This document shows, in pieces, positions 11,762-23,364 of a stretch of DNA of 64,000 nucleotides. The notes under the pieces were generated by a model. That model saw only the letters and a list, made by a program, of their open reading frames with translations. It had not been told where the DNA came from and did not search any database. How positions within the stretch are numbered: position 1 is the first letter of the stretch; the number at the start of each line of letters is the position of its first letter. The stretch spans positions 522,630 through 586,629 of the forward strand of contig PDUO01000018.1 in NCBI GenBank assembly GCA_003008705.1, in the 5' to 3' direction. Origin of the DNA: Pezicula radicicola. Its lineage: Eukaryota; Ascomycota; Leotiomycetes; Helotiales; Dermateaceae. The translations under genes were made by a program, and so were the position numbers.

Positions 11762-13047
11762 ATCGAAGGGGGGATCTAGATCCACGAAGTATAGGCGTAG
11801 AACGGAGGATGATTACGATGGATAGGTAGATGTGATGAAGATTAGCAGTCTGGATTTGGTATAGGTGGTCCGTGGATGGATACGATGCTTGTACTAGGTA
11901 TTGGAAGGGAGAAGCTCGATATGTTGAAATGGATGTGAATAGCTTGGTTTCGATCAAAATGGATTTCATCCCTATTATTTAGACTGAAATGTCATTTGAA
12001 CTACGGTAAAAAAAATATTAGTAAAAAATAACTGATAAGAATTCTTTATTTTCAAGTGGTGGTTATTACTTGTTTAACAGAGTAGGTAATTCGATAGTTT
12101 ATTTTCTTCTTACCTAGTTACTATTCAAAACGATTCTACAAGATACCAAGGTAATCCCAGTCTAAATCCCAAGAAAACTGTTCCCAAGCTCGTCTATAGT
12201 CTCTAGAAGCATTTTCGGTTGTCAAGAAGATAGAGAACAAGAGTTAGGAAGAGCATCACCTTTATTCACATGAGGAGTAGACCTCAATAAGAACTTTTGT
12301 ACACTCTAAGATATAGAGCTAAAAACAGAGACTTCTCTGTTTCAATATCTGAGTTTAGTGTTTTATACGAGTTCGGTGTGTTATAGCAGCTTGTCGAACG
12401 CGTATATTAGCAACGAGGCGATGCTTAACAATAATTTAAATTGATTTTTGAGTTTGATTTTAATATTTCACTAGAGAAGTCTTATATATGTATTTGGAAG
12501 TAAGTAATTTCAAAGAAGCTTCTTGTTAGGATAATATAGATGTTAAGAACAATATTATCGCTCTTAGGGTGTTTAATGTTTAGTTAACGGCCGCTAGACA
12601 GTAATTCTGAAGTGCGGTATACTGGCTACGAATAACAGTGGGTTATTTAAAGAGTACCTATATATCTTTGCTATTTATTAGGGATCCACTCTTCAAGTTG
12701 GCTTCAGCGCTTAATTTTCAACGTCGAATAAATGACTTCGAGTTCCCAAAAGACTCCACGAAGAATAACAATTGCTTTGACTCGTAAATTCCCAAGGAAA
12801 TAAACTATGTGTGAATCAATCTAATACTGGGCTGTTATAGTCACGAACTATCTAGGTATAGTCTCATACCATCCTTCGCAGTATGAAAGTCTATAGCATC
12901 TAACCCCCTCCCATCTTACCACAAAAAACCAAACAACAACCCACAACCAACCTCTATAATCAAACTATTCAACAAGACATCATTAATATATCCCCTAGCC
13001 ACTAACAATCAAACACAATTCCCCCCCCCCCCCAAAAGAAGAGAAAG
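11762..13047. other. AT-rich intergenic region with a poly-C tract
   Basis: No supported gene. A run of 13 C residues at 13021-13033 lies just before the open frame at 13048. The remainder is AT-rich with no recognisable motif. Confidence 0.45.
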
Positions 13048-13368
13048 ATGGCAACTGGCCCTATAATCTGTAGTGTAACCTTCGTCTTCCTAGTCTACTA
13101 CACTATAACCATAGTAATCATCCTCGAAACAACCGGTCACTTCTCAAATAACAACTCTTCAAATCACAACTCTTTGCCAAACCCGGCCCCAACTACAGCA
13201 GCAATAGTTGCTAATCAAATTAGATCTGGCAGTGGAGCAACTTGGTCTGGAGGCGGTGAAGGTTTAGTTAGCGGAGGAGAAGCAGGTCTGACTTTGCGGT
13301 TTCCGTTGCTTGGATTTGCTGCTGCTTTTATAGGTGATGTAGTTGTTAAGAGGTTATTCTTCCTTTGA
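13048..13368 (+). CDS. Hypothetical small membrane or secreted protein, 106 aa
   Basis: Open frame with an ATG 14 nt after a poly-C tract. The predicted protein has an N-terminal hydrophobic segment (ICSVTFVFLVYYTITIVIIL), an Asn/Ser-rich then Gly-rich middle, and a hydrophobic C-terminus (FPLLGFAAAFIGDVVV) that could be a GPI signal or a second membrane span. I recognise no family and see no intron. It lies in an otherwise gene-free AT-rich area, so it may be a chance frame. Codon usage looks more coding-like than its surroundings, which is the only reason it is listed. Confidence 0.25.
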   Translation: MATGPIICSVTFVFLVYYTITIVIILETTGHFSNNNSSNHNSLPNPAPTTAAIVANQIRSGSGATWSGGGEGLVSGGEAGLTLRFPLLGFAAAFIGDVVVKRLFFL

Positions 13369-16300
13369 GGAGGGAGGTAGCTAAGTGGGATTATGAGATC
13401 GTTTAGGAAGGAGGGTAAGGGTATACGAAGTTTTATTCTCTGCGATGGATACTAGTTAAGTAGAAGCAGCGATGATTAAAGTACTTTCCAGCATTCTTAT
13501 ATATTGGAATAGAGATGTCTAAGTTACTCTATTATTTGTATACATAAACTAGAACTTTCCTGCGCAGTAGCATGTTTTAATTTTACACGTAAGAATAGCC
13601 ATTATCAGGTATTCAGCCATAATGATTCTTCAAGACTAAATTTCCCCTGTCATTTTTTAATATTATATTGACAGCCATTACTTCCTGTCCGTAAGGAAGC
13701 CACCGACATAGAATAAGAGGGTAAGGTATGCTAAATATCCTATGCATGATTCAGCAAGACCGTACAAGAGACGTTACAGAGTAGAGACACATTTTGGCTT
13801 ACTCACCAAATCAAACTAAGAGAACGAGGTGAGAGGATATACTCTCTATGTTTCTTTAGGTTCTGAATAGAGGCTTTTGTATCTTCTAGAACATTCCATT
13901 GGTTAGAATGCATCCAGTTCCAACGATTTTGAAAACACTTAATCTTCTTTTAGATTTTAACATTAAATTGACAATAACTACTAAAATGACAACGAAAGTT
14001 CCAAATCTTTAATCAAGCCTCTCTACCTCTATCTCTTTTACGGAGTACTTAACCCTAATTTTCAAGCTTCTTAGACTCCTACTAGCTCTCTGTTTCTCCT
14101 CTATGTATATCTCATAGGTGTACTTCTTGCATACGTGTGGAGTATTATTCGGTGGCTAGACAGAAGTCCCACAAAACCCTATGTGTAAAGTGCCTAAATG
14201 GAACAAAAGAAGAAGAAAAGGATAGGCTCTGTAATATTATACTAGGACGGGAGCTAGTAATTTTAATATAGAATAACAACACCCCTTTACATATTATACT
14301 ACTCTTTCTCTTCTCTTAATAACTATCTCCTTGTACCTTTACTACATACTTCTTATTTAAAGTTAACGATTAATACCTAGCCTAACATATATCCCGGAAC
14401 TAACGCAATTATCTTACCTAAACAACTAACAACACCCTAAAATTTAAAATATATATCTATTCCGTACTTCATGTAACCTTAAAGGAAGTTGAAAAAGAAC
14501 ACCTAAGAATTGTTTTAGTGGTTTTGTAGACAGAGCTAGGGTAAGACTGCTAGCAGCGTCCAAGGAACAAGAACTCGGTATCCCTTTACCTAATGATCGA
14601 GGACAATAATTAACAAATTCTTTTACTAGATTTTAACAGATCCTTCTAGAAGCCTAGTTAACGAGCATAGAAATGTTAGTCTAGAAGAGTAAGCTATATG
14701 TTGAATGGTAAAGGTCATTTGGGAGCAACATATCGGTGGCAATGTAGTGTTATATTCTGTGTTCTACAAGGAGCAAAGGAAACTCTGAACGGGCCTCTTA
14801 TACCGGTGATCACATGATTATTCCTGTAATTCAACACTATATATACGCTCTTAGCAAGTTGTTTTTACCTCTTAGGCTTGTTTCTTGTTTCTATAACTTA
14901 GGTATATAGAATCAAAGAGAAAGCAATCACTTCTACGGCTTTGGATTTACTTAACTAAATAGAATTACATTATAAGAAATTCCTTTTTTTTGTTAGTTCT
15001 TAAGTACCTACAAAGAGAAGAAAAACATTAGAGACTAGCCCAGCGATTAAATTTAAAGTTAACACAGTAGTAAAAACAGCAAATTCGGAAATGGTAGAAT
15101 GCATTATATGTTCCACGTGCCAAGTCTGGTGTATGGTGTTTTGACAACCTCGAATCATGGCGTTCGGAGCTTTATGCTTTTATCAAGTTGAACATGAGAA
15201 AGTATGCCCTTATGATTATTGGTCCTCTTGACAAGGGATATGTCATCGACTTGGAAATTTCTCAGTATGTGTGAATGAGAGGATTATATATGAAAGTAGA
15301 ATTTGGGAAAATTTGGGAAATAAAATATTTTGGAAGCTTTGTCAATGAAATCGTATTTGTCATTGAATAGGTAAGACGAAGAATGTGTAATCAATTCTAC
15401 GGGGGCAGATACTGGTGCTTGAAGAGGTACGGGATGATGCTCTAGAAGACTGGAAATTCATGGATTCTTTGTAGTTACGGTGAATGTAGTACTCAATGGT
15501 TAGGTCGTCAATACTTGCTTAATTTAGCTTGAAGAGGAGAGAAAGAAAAAAGGTAGTGAATTTCCAGTCTCTTTGGATCAACGTGGTGTTGCTACCATGA
15601 CGCTTTAGAAGACTAGAAATTCATGGATTCTTCTATGAAAATATCTGAGTCCTATGCTAATATGCTACTGGACTACATGGGTCTGTCGTGGCTTCCCGGC
15701 AACACAGGAGCTGGTAGCATTGCATTTCCTATTTTTCTTAAACAGTAACGGCACCACAGATACTACTAACTCCAGCATCTTTGCGATCGGAACATCCTAG
15801 CATAATACGATGACGATTAGTCTAAGATTGATAAAAACAATAGTATCTACAAAACTTCGTACACAACTTCGAGTGACTCGAGCACACATCCATTGCCAGG
15901 GATTCCTCATGCGTATGCCAGAATAGGGAGTTGATACTTATTACCAGTAAATCAGGTCATCTGGCTATTTATATGCTGAAGTTCTTTGCATCTTCTTCTT
16001 GAATAATCAAGAACTCTTATCAGAGACTTCAAACAAAATTATATCGGCAAACAAAAAACATAAGAGACATGAACCTAACACAAACTATTGTGAGGCCGAG
16101 CAAGAATATAAAATTGCGTTTCTGAAATTCATAGGTCTAAGAATAGTTGACGCATTACTAAAACCAGCAGCCAGAAATGATAGCATACGTTGACGATATC
16201 ATCATTTTCTTAAAGTATACACAAGGAATTGTCCCGCCTCGACCTTATATTAGATATCATTGAAGGATCCGGAGTCACTTTGTCAAAGATATATCATATG

Positions 16301-16731
16301 TATGGATAGGAGTACCAGAAAATAACACAGGGTTCCAGAAACAGAAGATTTTGAAATTCTTGTCAATATATCTCTAGTTGTCATCGAATAGGTAAAGTAG
16401 TAAAACAAAACTAGGGGTTTTCTCCATTTATATACTAGAGTTGTTCTTTGCACCATCTCTTCTAATACCCAAGATGTTTTTTCTTAAGAATTAGAAAGCA
16501 GTTTATTAGCGAACAAAATACATTGGACGCATCGATGTGGTATAGACCCTTATTTTGGCCGAGATATTCCTTCTGCATTTACCTTACTGCGATTTGCTTA
16601 TTCTAGTCCTTGTCTAGATAATAGATATGGTGAAACTATTCTCTGTTATGTTGCTGTGGTAGGCACAATACTCAATAAACCTGTATGCTATGATACTAGC
16701 AGAAAACGTGTGAGAAGGAACGGGCGAGTTA
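13369..16731. repeat. AT-rich gene-free region with degenerate repeats
   Basis: About 3.4 kb without a supported gene. A direct repeat of about 35 nt (core GAAGACTGGAAATTCATGG) occurs near 15443-15471 and 15608-15633, the second copy with one substitution. An inverted piece (GTGAATTTCCAGTCTC) lies near 15556. A second degenerate duplication has cores at 15359 (GTCATTGAATAGGTAA) and 16380 (GTCATCGAATAGGTAA), with similar flanks. Around 16177 a short frame reads AYVDDIIIF, like a reverse-transcriptase YxDD box, but it is too short to call. The picture is of old mutated repeat DNA. Confidence 0.4.
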
Positions 16732-17313
16732 TTATTGTTTTGAGATGAAGAGAAAGCTTGGAAGCGAGCAAGCTAGGTCTTTATTTGTCTGACCAAAAGT
16801 TCCTGTTGCAAGGGCTGGGTGGTTCAATACCACATTCATACCCTTGAAGTGTGCGAATACTTTCCTTGCCCACCAGGCCCTTTTCTCCTTGATCGCAGCC
16901 CAAAAAGTAGTGGCGTTTATTAATGAGACTCTTATCCGTTTCCAGAGCAGGGGGGGTAAGCTTTTTGACTAACGAGCTAGCTACCTTACCCCGTAAGGCA
17001 AGAACGCTTGAGGCTTGACACTTACTTGTTCAGCGAGGGCGTCTAGAAAGATTTTAGATTCTACTGGTCGGTTATTATCCTTAGCTCTCTGATATTATGG
17101 CATTTCTTTCTTGGAGTGAGTTCAACAGGTCTGGAGAGAGTTGCAGGAGACGAACTACTGCCTGATAATTTCCTGCTCAAACTCGAACAAACTTAATCTT
17201 CTCTGGGTGACAAAGGTGTTCATTTCATCTAAAGTATCTCCGACCATTTTTAAGCCGTTTCGGCGTTGCATTCTCACTTACTCGGATCTTGTTGCCGAGC
17301 CCGCGAAAGCCAT
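16732..17313 (-). pseudogene. Decayed intron-containing gene of unknown function
   Basis: Minus-strand relic. An ATG at 17313 begins MAFAGSATRSE and runs into a GTAAGT donor at 17281. A downstream segment reads GDTLDEMNTFVTQRRLSLF and then meets an in-frame TAG. Another segment (RPVESKIFLDALAEQ) ends at a second GTAAGT donor. The last open segment (about 16950-16732) contains FWAAIKEKRAWWARKVFAHF and HPALATGTFGQTNK and ends at a TAA at 16732. Amino-acid composition and splice signals are clearly gene-like, but I could not join the pieces into one intact frame. The family is not recognised. It may be a paralogue decayed in the repeat island. Confidence 0.4.
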
Positions 17314-19332
17314 ACAGCTGACTAACCTTACCTATGGCTAGCTACGGGTAAGTAGTACTTTGTATTGTATTGACTAATAGTAAGGAATATTTTTTCTCTT
17401 CCCATGCTCATATCTCGTCATCTTGCAGCTCAGGATACGTACTCACAGACTCATAAAATACAGTAGCGAGCCACCGAGCACCCATACTTCGTGGGGCTAG
17501 CCCATCCAACCTGTAAGTGACTGTTGAGAACGGCTCAAGGATCACATACAGCAACAAATGCCGACATGAATCATGAGTTAATTGTTGATATTGATTTATT
17601 GCCCTATTCGTAAGTCGTAAGTGTATGTACCAGTAATATCAAACGCATGCTTAAGGCAATGGAGAACGTGGGACGTTGTGAACGTCCATTTTGTTCGAAG
17701 ATATGATACAGGGGTACGAAATAAACTAAACTTACTTTCGTCCTTTGAATTTTCATCAGCCACATGTCTCTATGGTCCAATGCCTCCCCCTCTTACTCTG
17801 TAAGGCTCAATCACACAAAACCCCCTGTTCAAATCCCTGTATCAAAACCTGGAGAAGCATGAGGAGAGAGGAAGAAGAAACAAAACACAAAAACTACCGC
17901 AAAACGAACGAAGTGAACGAAGCTCCAAAAAAGAGTGACGGTAAGACACACTAACTCATGATAAGCCATGTCATCTACTTGTTTCACCTGAATTGGTGGG
18001 TTGAGCAATAACACCAAACTGAACCAATAGATCTCATCACTTTCAATTTCATTTTCCCCTTGGTTTTCCAGTAATTTTCCAAACTCTTTTTATTTTCTGG
18101 CCTTGTTGTGTGTCGTTTAGGTATTTGTTGTAAGTAGGTATGATGTGTACACTTACAGTCACGTACAGTAGTGGATTCCGCTCTCCCTATGGGGTGATCT
18201 CCAACTCGAATCAAGCCTTTGTGGATCTCAGCCATTCCCGCGAAGCGAGGACCACCTTCAAAGCTTCGATCCTAGACCCCAGCCGAGCATGCATCATGGG
18301 AATCTGCACAAATGCCCTAAATCTATCTAGATGCGCATCCGACCACCGTCTACCACTCACTCCATACAAAACAAATACCTCCTTGGCAGCACCACCATCG
18401 CCAAATTCCTTTGCTGATTGTTTACTCAATTAGGAAGTATTTAAGAAGATGCTGGGCCACTCGGGAGATCCTCATTTTACTGCAGTTGATTCCTGCTGGT
18501 ACTTCTGCGTAAATCCACTAAGTGCACTTACTTCGCCACTTATTACCTCACCAGCGACAGTGTCGACTCAACGCCGCATACAGAGCATTTCTTCACCGAT
18601 CAACTACTGCAGCGCCAACGTCGAGTAAACAACTGAAAGTATCAGGAGCTTCCCAGTACCAAATTCGCTCTTGCCGTTAACCGACTAGCAGCAATTCAGA
18701 ATCCACCGTGCGGAGTATTGCTCCCATTCGTCCACTGTAACCCAGTAGCAACCCAATATCATGGGAGTAAAACTTTGAAGTGATCATGGGACCCCAGATC
18801 GGTTGGGATTTCCTTAATATGCTTCCTTTTGTTTGTGTAGAGCTTAAATGTGGGCTTTGACACTGGCGTGCTGCTTTTGCAATGGCGCTGTTCCCAGCGA
18901 GTGGTACGAAATGTACAAGTAGATTGATGTATGGCGAGGGGTAGGACGGGAGTTCGTTTGATGCCTCCGACAGATGACTTTTGAAATTGGATGACGAGAC
19001 TTCCTTCCAAGTTTCTTTTACGCATCTTTCAGTCACTTGATTTTCCAAGGAAAACAACCGGAGTATGAGATGAATTTGAGTTGGTAGATGAAGCAGATAT
19101 GTGTTTTCCTTCTTAAATTATTAACGAGCACGGAGAGGCCTTCCGTAATAAGTTTGCAAGAACTGAGCAGCGGAGGCGGGAAGGATGAACACGAGAACTA
19201 GAAAAAGGAGTCGTGATATTGTGATATTGATTGATATAAAGTCATTAAACTTTGTAATCGTCGAACCCTTGAAACTTAAGGAATAAGCTGGCGTCCGTCG
19301 CCTCTGTATCGTTACCGACATTCATTGGGTCC
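17314..19332. other. Intergenic; one coding-like fragment near 18.2-18.4 kb
   Basis: No complete gene. On the minus strand, 18429-18211 is open without an ATG and has coding-like composition (ending ARLGSRIEALKVVLASREW). It could be an orphan exon or relic. The stretch near 19.1-19.33 kb is the probable 3'UTR of the phytoene desaturase gene. Confidence 0.4.
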
Positions 19333-21183
19333 TTATTCCTTATACCTCTTGTTGATCGGAAGGTTGGCATAAATGAAGATTATCGTTACACCAAGTACTA
19401 ACCATGCAACCACGTATCTCTCCATGAAACTCAATCTCTTGATGCGATCGATTTCCTTTGTGCCCTTTCCTTGCGCGACACCTTCGTCCTGGACCACACT
19501 CTGCTTGCCGTCCCATGGCACTTGTAATCCTAAGTCACTAAGTATCTGTGAGGAAGTGATCTTTGCGCCGGCAAGCACAATCGGTACGCCAGTGCCTGGA
19601 TGTGTGCTAGCTCCCACAAAGTAGCAGTTCTTCACCTGAGGGTGCTTAGCCTTCGGTCCGAAAGCGAGTACATTAAAAAATGAGTGTGAGAGACCGAGGA
19701 TAGAACCCTTGTCTAGATTGAAGGTTGATTCCCAGGATCGTGGTGTATTTAACGACTCGTGGGTAATCAAGGGGCCTAGGCGAGCACAACCAGTTCGTGA
19801 TTCGATAGTATTCTGAATCGTTGTGCGGGTAGCATTAACTATACTCTCCCAGTCTTGCTCTGCAGGTATTCCACCCGCTTTGGTCGAATCAGACGTAGAT
19901 GAGTTGAGCAAATGACTAACAGGCACTAGAATAACAATTGAGTCCTTGTCTTTCGGAGCTGCTGTAGGATCTGTCCTCGAAGGAACATTAACATAAAAGG
20001 AGGGCTCTCGAGGGATACTTTGGCGATCAAATATTGAGTCAAAAAATTCACGGTACTCATCCGCGAGAAAGATATTATGTGTTTTGAGTTGCGGAATCTG
20101 TTCTGAGAGAGCCCAATAGAAGGATATAGAACTGCAGGATCCATCACGTTTTTGGAGGGATTTGGCATATGATTTGGTGCTGGAGTTTGAGGATGGGAAG
20201 AAGTTGTTATATGCGTAGACTAGGTCGGCATTTACGATGACGATTTCAGCGTTGAGTTTCTCGCCGGAGGACAACAAGACTCCAGTCGCTGTTTTCCCAT
20301 CTGCCGATGTGAGAACGGATGACACTGGTGTATTCAAGCGAACATTGACTCCGAGACGCTCGCAAATCCGTATAAGTGCTGCAGCAATAGCATGAAACCC
20401 ACCCACTGGGTACCAGATACCCTCCGCAAGCTCTGTGTACTGTAGTAATGAATACGTGCTCGGAGCATCAAAAGGGGACATCCCCATGTACATACTTCCA
20501 AACGTAAAAACACGCCTTAATCGTTCGGTCCAGAAATATCTGGATGCTCGAGAGTATATACTCTCGAAAGGATGTAGCGCAAAGACATGGAGTAGAAAAC
20601 TCGGGCGGAGCAGATTGAATATCGACGTGAAGTTCTTGTGCAGGACCTCACGAACACTCAGCTCATAATGCCTATGCGCCTCTCCCATCCACTCCAAGTA
20701 TCTCTCGAACCCACCTTTGCCTTCCCATTTCTCGATCTCTCTCTTCATGACACTCGCATCTGTACTTAATTCAAAACTTTCTCCGTCACCGAACCAAAGA
20801 TTGTAATTGGGTTCGAATTTTAGGAGTTCAATACCTTCGGCTTCCAGTGAGGTATCGAGGTCATGGAATGTTTCTTTGAAGAGCTTGGGAAGGATGAGTA
20901 GAGAAGGGCCTTGGTCGAAACGATAACCTTCATGATGGATGAGACTGCAGCGTCCACCAGTGAAGGAATTCTTCTCGACGATAGTGACAGAGAAGCCAGC
21001 TTTTGCTAGACGTGCTGCTGTTGCTATTCCGCCGATTCCGGCGCCTGTTCAGAGTAGCACGTTAGTAATTGTAGAATTGTAGGTTAAGGGAGAGAAGACC
21101 CAGGTTGGAAGCTGGAAGCTGAAGAGGTTGATGAGGGGTAACAAACCAACGACAATGGCAGTTCTCTTCTCCTTTGAAGCCAT
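19333..21183 (-). CDS. carB: Phytoene desaturase
   Basis: FAD-dependent desaturase that introduces the double bonds of phytoene to give lycopene or 3,4-didehydrolycopene; membrane associated. Exon 1 (21183-21147, 37 nt) gives MASKEKRTAIVVG. Intron 21146-21045 (GTTTGT...ACAG, 102 nt) splits the Gly of the dinucleotide-binding motif. Exon 2 (21044-19333) completes VVGAGIGGIATAARLAKAGF, followed by the GGRCSLI segment. Total is 582 residues, the usual size for fungal CarB/AL-1. The carotenoid-desaturase C-terminal signature is present (NCYFVGASTHPGTGVPIVLA, near residue 515). A final transmembrane segment (YVVAWLVLGVTIIFIYANL) anchors it. No stops or frame breaks are seen. The gene lies 258 nt downstream of carRA on the same strand, as expected for the core carotenoid pair. 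Confidence 0.97.
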
Positions 21184-21441
21184 TGAGTCTTTGTCCTGAT
21201 AAAACTTCGCGCTACGCAGTGGAAGACTGGTGCATGAAGATATATTGATTTTACATGTTGATTTGCTGGAGTTAGCTCCGTAGCACTTACGGATCAACGG
21301 TTGCAGCCTGCAGCATCCCGCTTTGAGTTAAGCATCCAATGACGACATTGTTTTTAGGCCTGACAGGGGACAAGGGTCTTAAAAAATTCACATGATAAGC
21401 CATAGCATACTCTAAGGCATATTAAAATTATGTCTAACGTT

Positions 21442-23364
21442 CTATCTGGAATTCAAGGCATTCCAAGCAACTTTCAGCCTTCTCAACTTGGGAACCGTAG
21501 CCTTCCCTTCTTTGACTCGGTACCCTTTCTCTCTCAGCACCCTACCAATCTCCATGTAGCTCTCTATAGCAACCCTCATAGGTGCTCTGGCATCAGCCGG
21601 CAATTGCTCTATGGCACCTTTAGCAGCTTCATATTCAGCAAAAGCCTTGTCCAGCAACCTGCTACGGAGATTGTTAACCGCCGGCCCGTCCGGCTTCTCA
21701 AGAATATCCTGCGGTTCCAGTCCCTCGTCCTCGAGCCAGGATGTCGGAATATAAACTCGGCCGATCTTGGCATCTGTCGCGATATCTCTAGAGATGTTCA
21801 CATATTGTAAAGCCATACCCATACGTCCACCGGCTCGCACCAGGTTCGCTCGGCGGACTTGAGAGAGTCTGGAGGCACTGTGGTGAAATACCAATTCTAA
21901 GCACAGTTCTGCAACTGTGCCAGCAACACGCGCAGCATAAGTCTCCAATTCATGCTCATTTTGTATAGGAAACCTTTGAAGCACTTTGGAAGAACCATTC
22001 TCGGGAAACTCAAGGTCGGTTTTGAAACCTTCCAAGAGTTCGTAAAGTGGTCCAAAGGATATGATACTTGTTGGAAGAAGACGCAATGAGGATTGGCACT
22101 GTACTGGGAAATTATTTATGTAGGAACAGACATTGGGACGGACTGAAATGATACGAGTTTCCTTGGATTCGTATGCCAAATCGAGATAATGGGTAAGTTT
22201 GGTAATCCATTCTCGAGCTTCGCTTTTAGTAGGTGCATTATCGACAAGGTCATCTGCAACTCTACAAAAGGAGTACCTGGGAATCAGTCAGCCAGATTGA
22301 AAAAAAAAAGGAAAAGAAAGGAAGAGAGCCTAGAAAAGCGGGTACAAAACATACAGAACGACAAGATCGATCCGCAGACGACCCGAGAAGACTAAACTTG
22401 CCAGGTAGAAGCTCCTGCTCTTCTTCTGAAGCCTTAGCACTGCTTGACGAATTCCAATGAGACGAGATTCATCATATTTGGAAGTATCCGTCAGAAGTGC
22501 TTGTACTAGTGTTACTGGAGAGGGTGAGGTGGCCACAGCTGGAAACAGATTCGGGAAGGTGAAGAAAATTGCAAGGGCATTATCAAAAGCAACCTGTCCA
22601 AAGACAATGAGGATGTTGGTCGCTAGGAAAAAGAATGCCTCTTCAATCTCCAGGCCATCCCACACATGAATTCCAAGTTTTGTGCCCGATTCAATGGTCC
22701 AGGTACCTCTTCTCAGTGCTATAGTATCAACGATCCAGAGATAAAGTGTCGGTGCTGCAATTGGAACGACCGTGCTTGAGTAAGGGAGGCCAACAAGAAA
22801 TCGGTAAGAAAAAGTCCAAAGGAGGAGCGTAAATGGCCCAGCCCAAGCCAATATTAACCCCAAGTAGGTTCCCTCGCCACCTCTCCATATCAGAATGGCC
22901 CCAGATGTGATGCATGCTACTATAATGGCTTGGCCTATGTTCCGCGTTGCTCCCAAAGGTGTGCTTTCATGTCCCTTCCTCTGTAGCAAATAGCTGGAGT
23001 GCAGTATTGGTTTGCTGAGTAGCAGGTAAAGAAGCGTTGTGTTGTATGTTTGTATGACGAAGAAAAATACTTCCTCGGCGGGAATTGAAAGCAAGGTTGG
23101 CCCAATTATGACGCTTGGTGGATAAGTCCAAATTTTGCGCCGGATCAAATAGGAGTCCCAGGGAATGGTGGAAACGACAACGATTGAGATCAGAAAGATG
23201 ACCTTGTACACATCGATTCGGGTAGCAAAGGGTCGATAAAGGAAAGTCAGAGCAATGGCCGGTGGAATCGTGTACTTCAGATGTCTGGAACATAGTTAGC
23301 ATATGCGCTTCAGCTTGATCTAGGATATCACAAATACTAACACCAACGCGTAGTCGAACCCCAT
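21442..23364 (-). CDS. carRA: Bifunctional lycopene cyclase/phytoene synthase
   Basis: Fungal fusion enzyme. The N-terminal membrane lycopene cyclase domain (about residues 1-250) forms beta-ionone rings, and the C-terminal phytoene synthase domain (about 275-595) condenses two geranylgeranyl diphosphates. Exons are 23364-23342 (23 nt), 23284-22355 and 22276-21442. Introns are 23341-23285 (GTTAGT...CAG) and 22354-22277 (GTATGT...CAG). Together they give 595 residues. The cyclase motifs appear twice in related form (PWDSYLIR and IPAEEVFFFVIQTYNT; later GLEIEEAFFFLATN), with several membrane spans. The synthase has RSFYLAS, the first Asp-rich motif in VADDLVD (just after the second intron), and NISRDIATDAKIGRVYIP. 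No lesion is seen. It corresponds to Neurospora al-2 and Fusarium carRA. Confidence 0.97.

Noticed and set aside
16177..16254. Short frame with AYVDDIIIF, like a reverse-transcriptase YxDD box
   Set aside because: Only about ten residues match and no other RT motif lies around it; a four-residue YVDD hit is expected by chance about once in this much six-frame DNA.
17815..17845. TTCAAATCC, resembling a tRNA T-loop
   Set aside because: No matching acceptor, D-arm or anticodon stem could be folded around it.
18677..19057. 126-residue minus-strand frame downstream of carB
   Set aside because: It begins at TTG, not ATG, and has no recognisable motif or splice structure.
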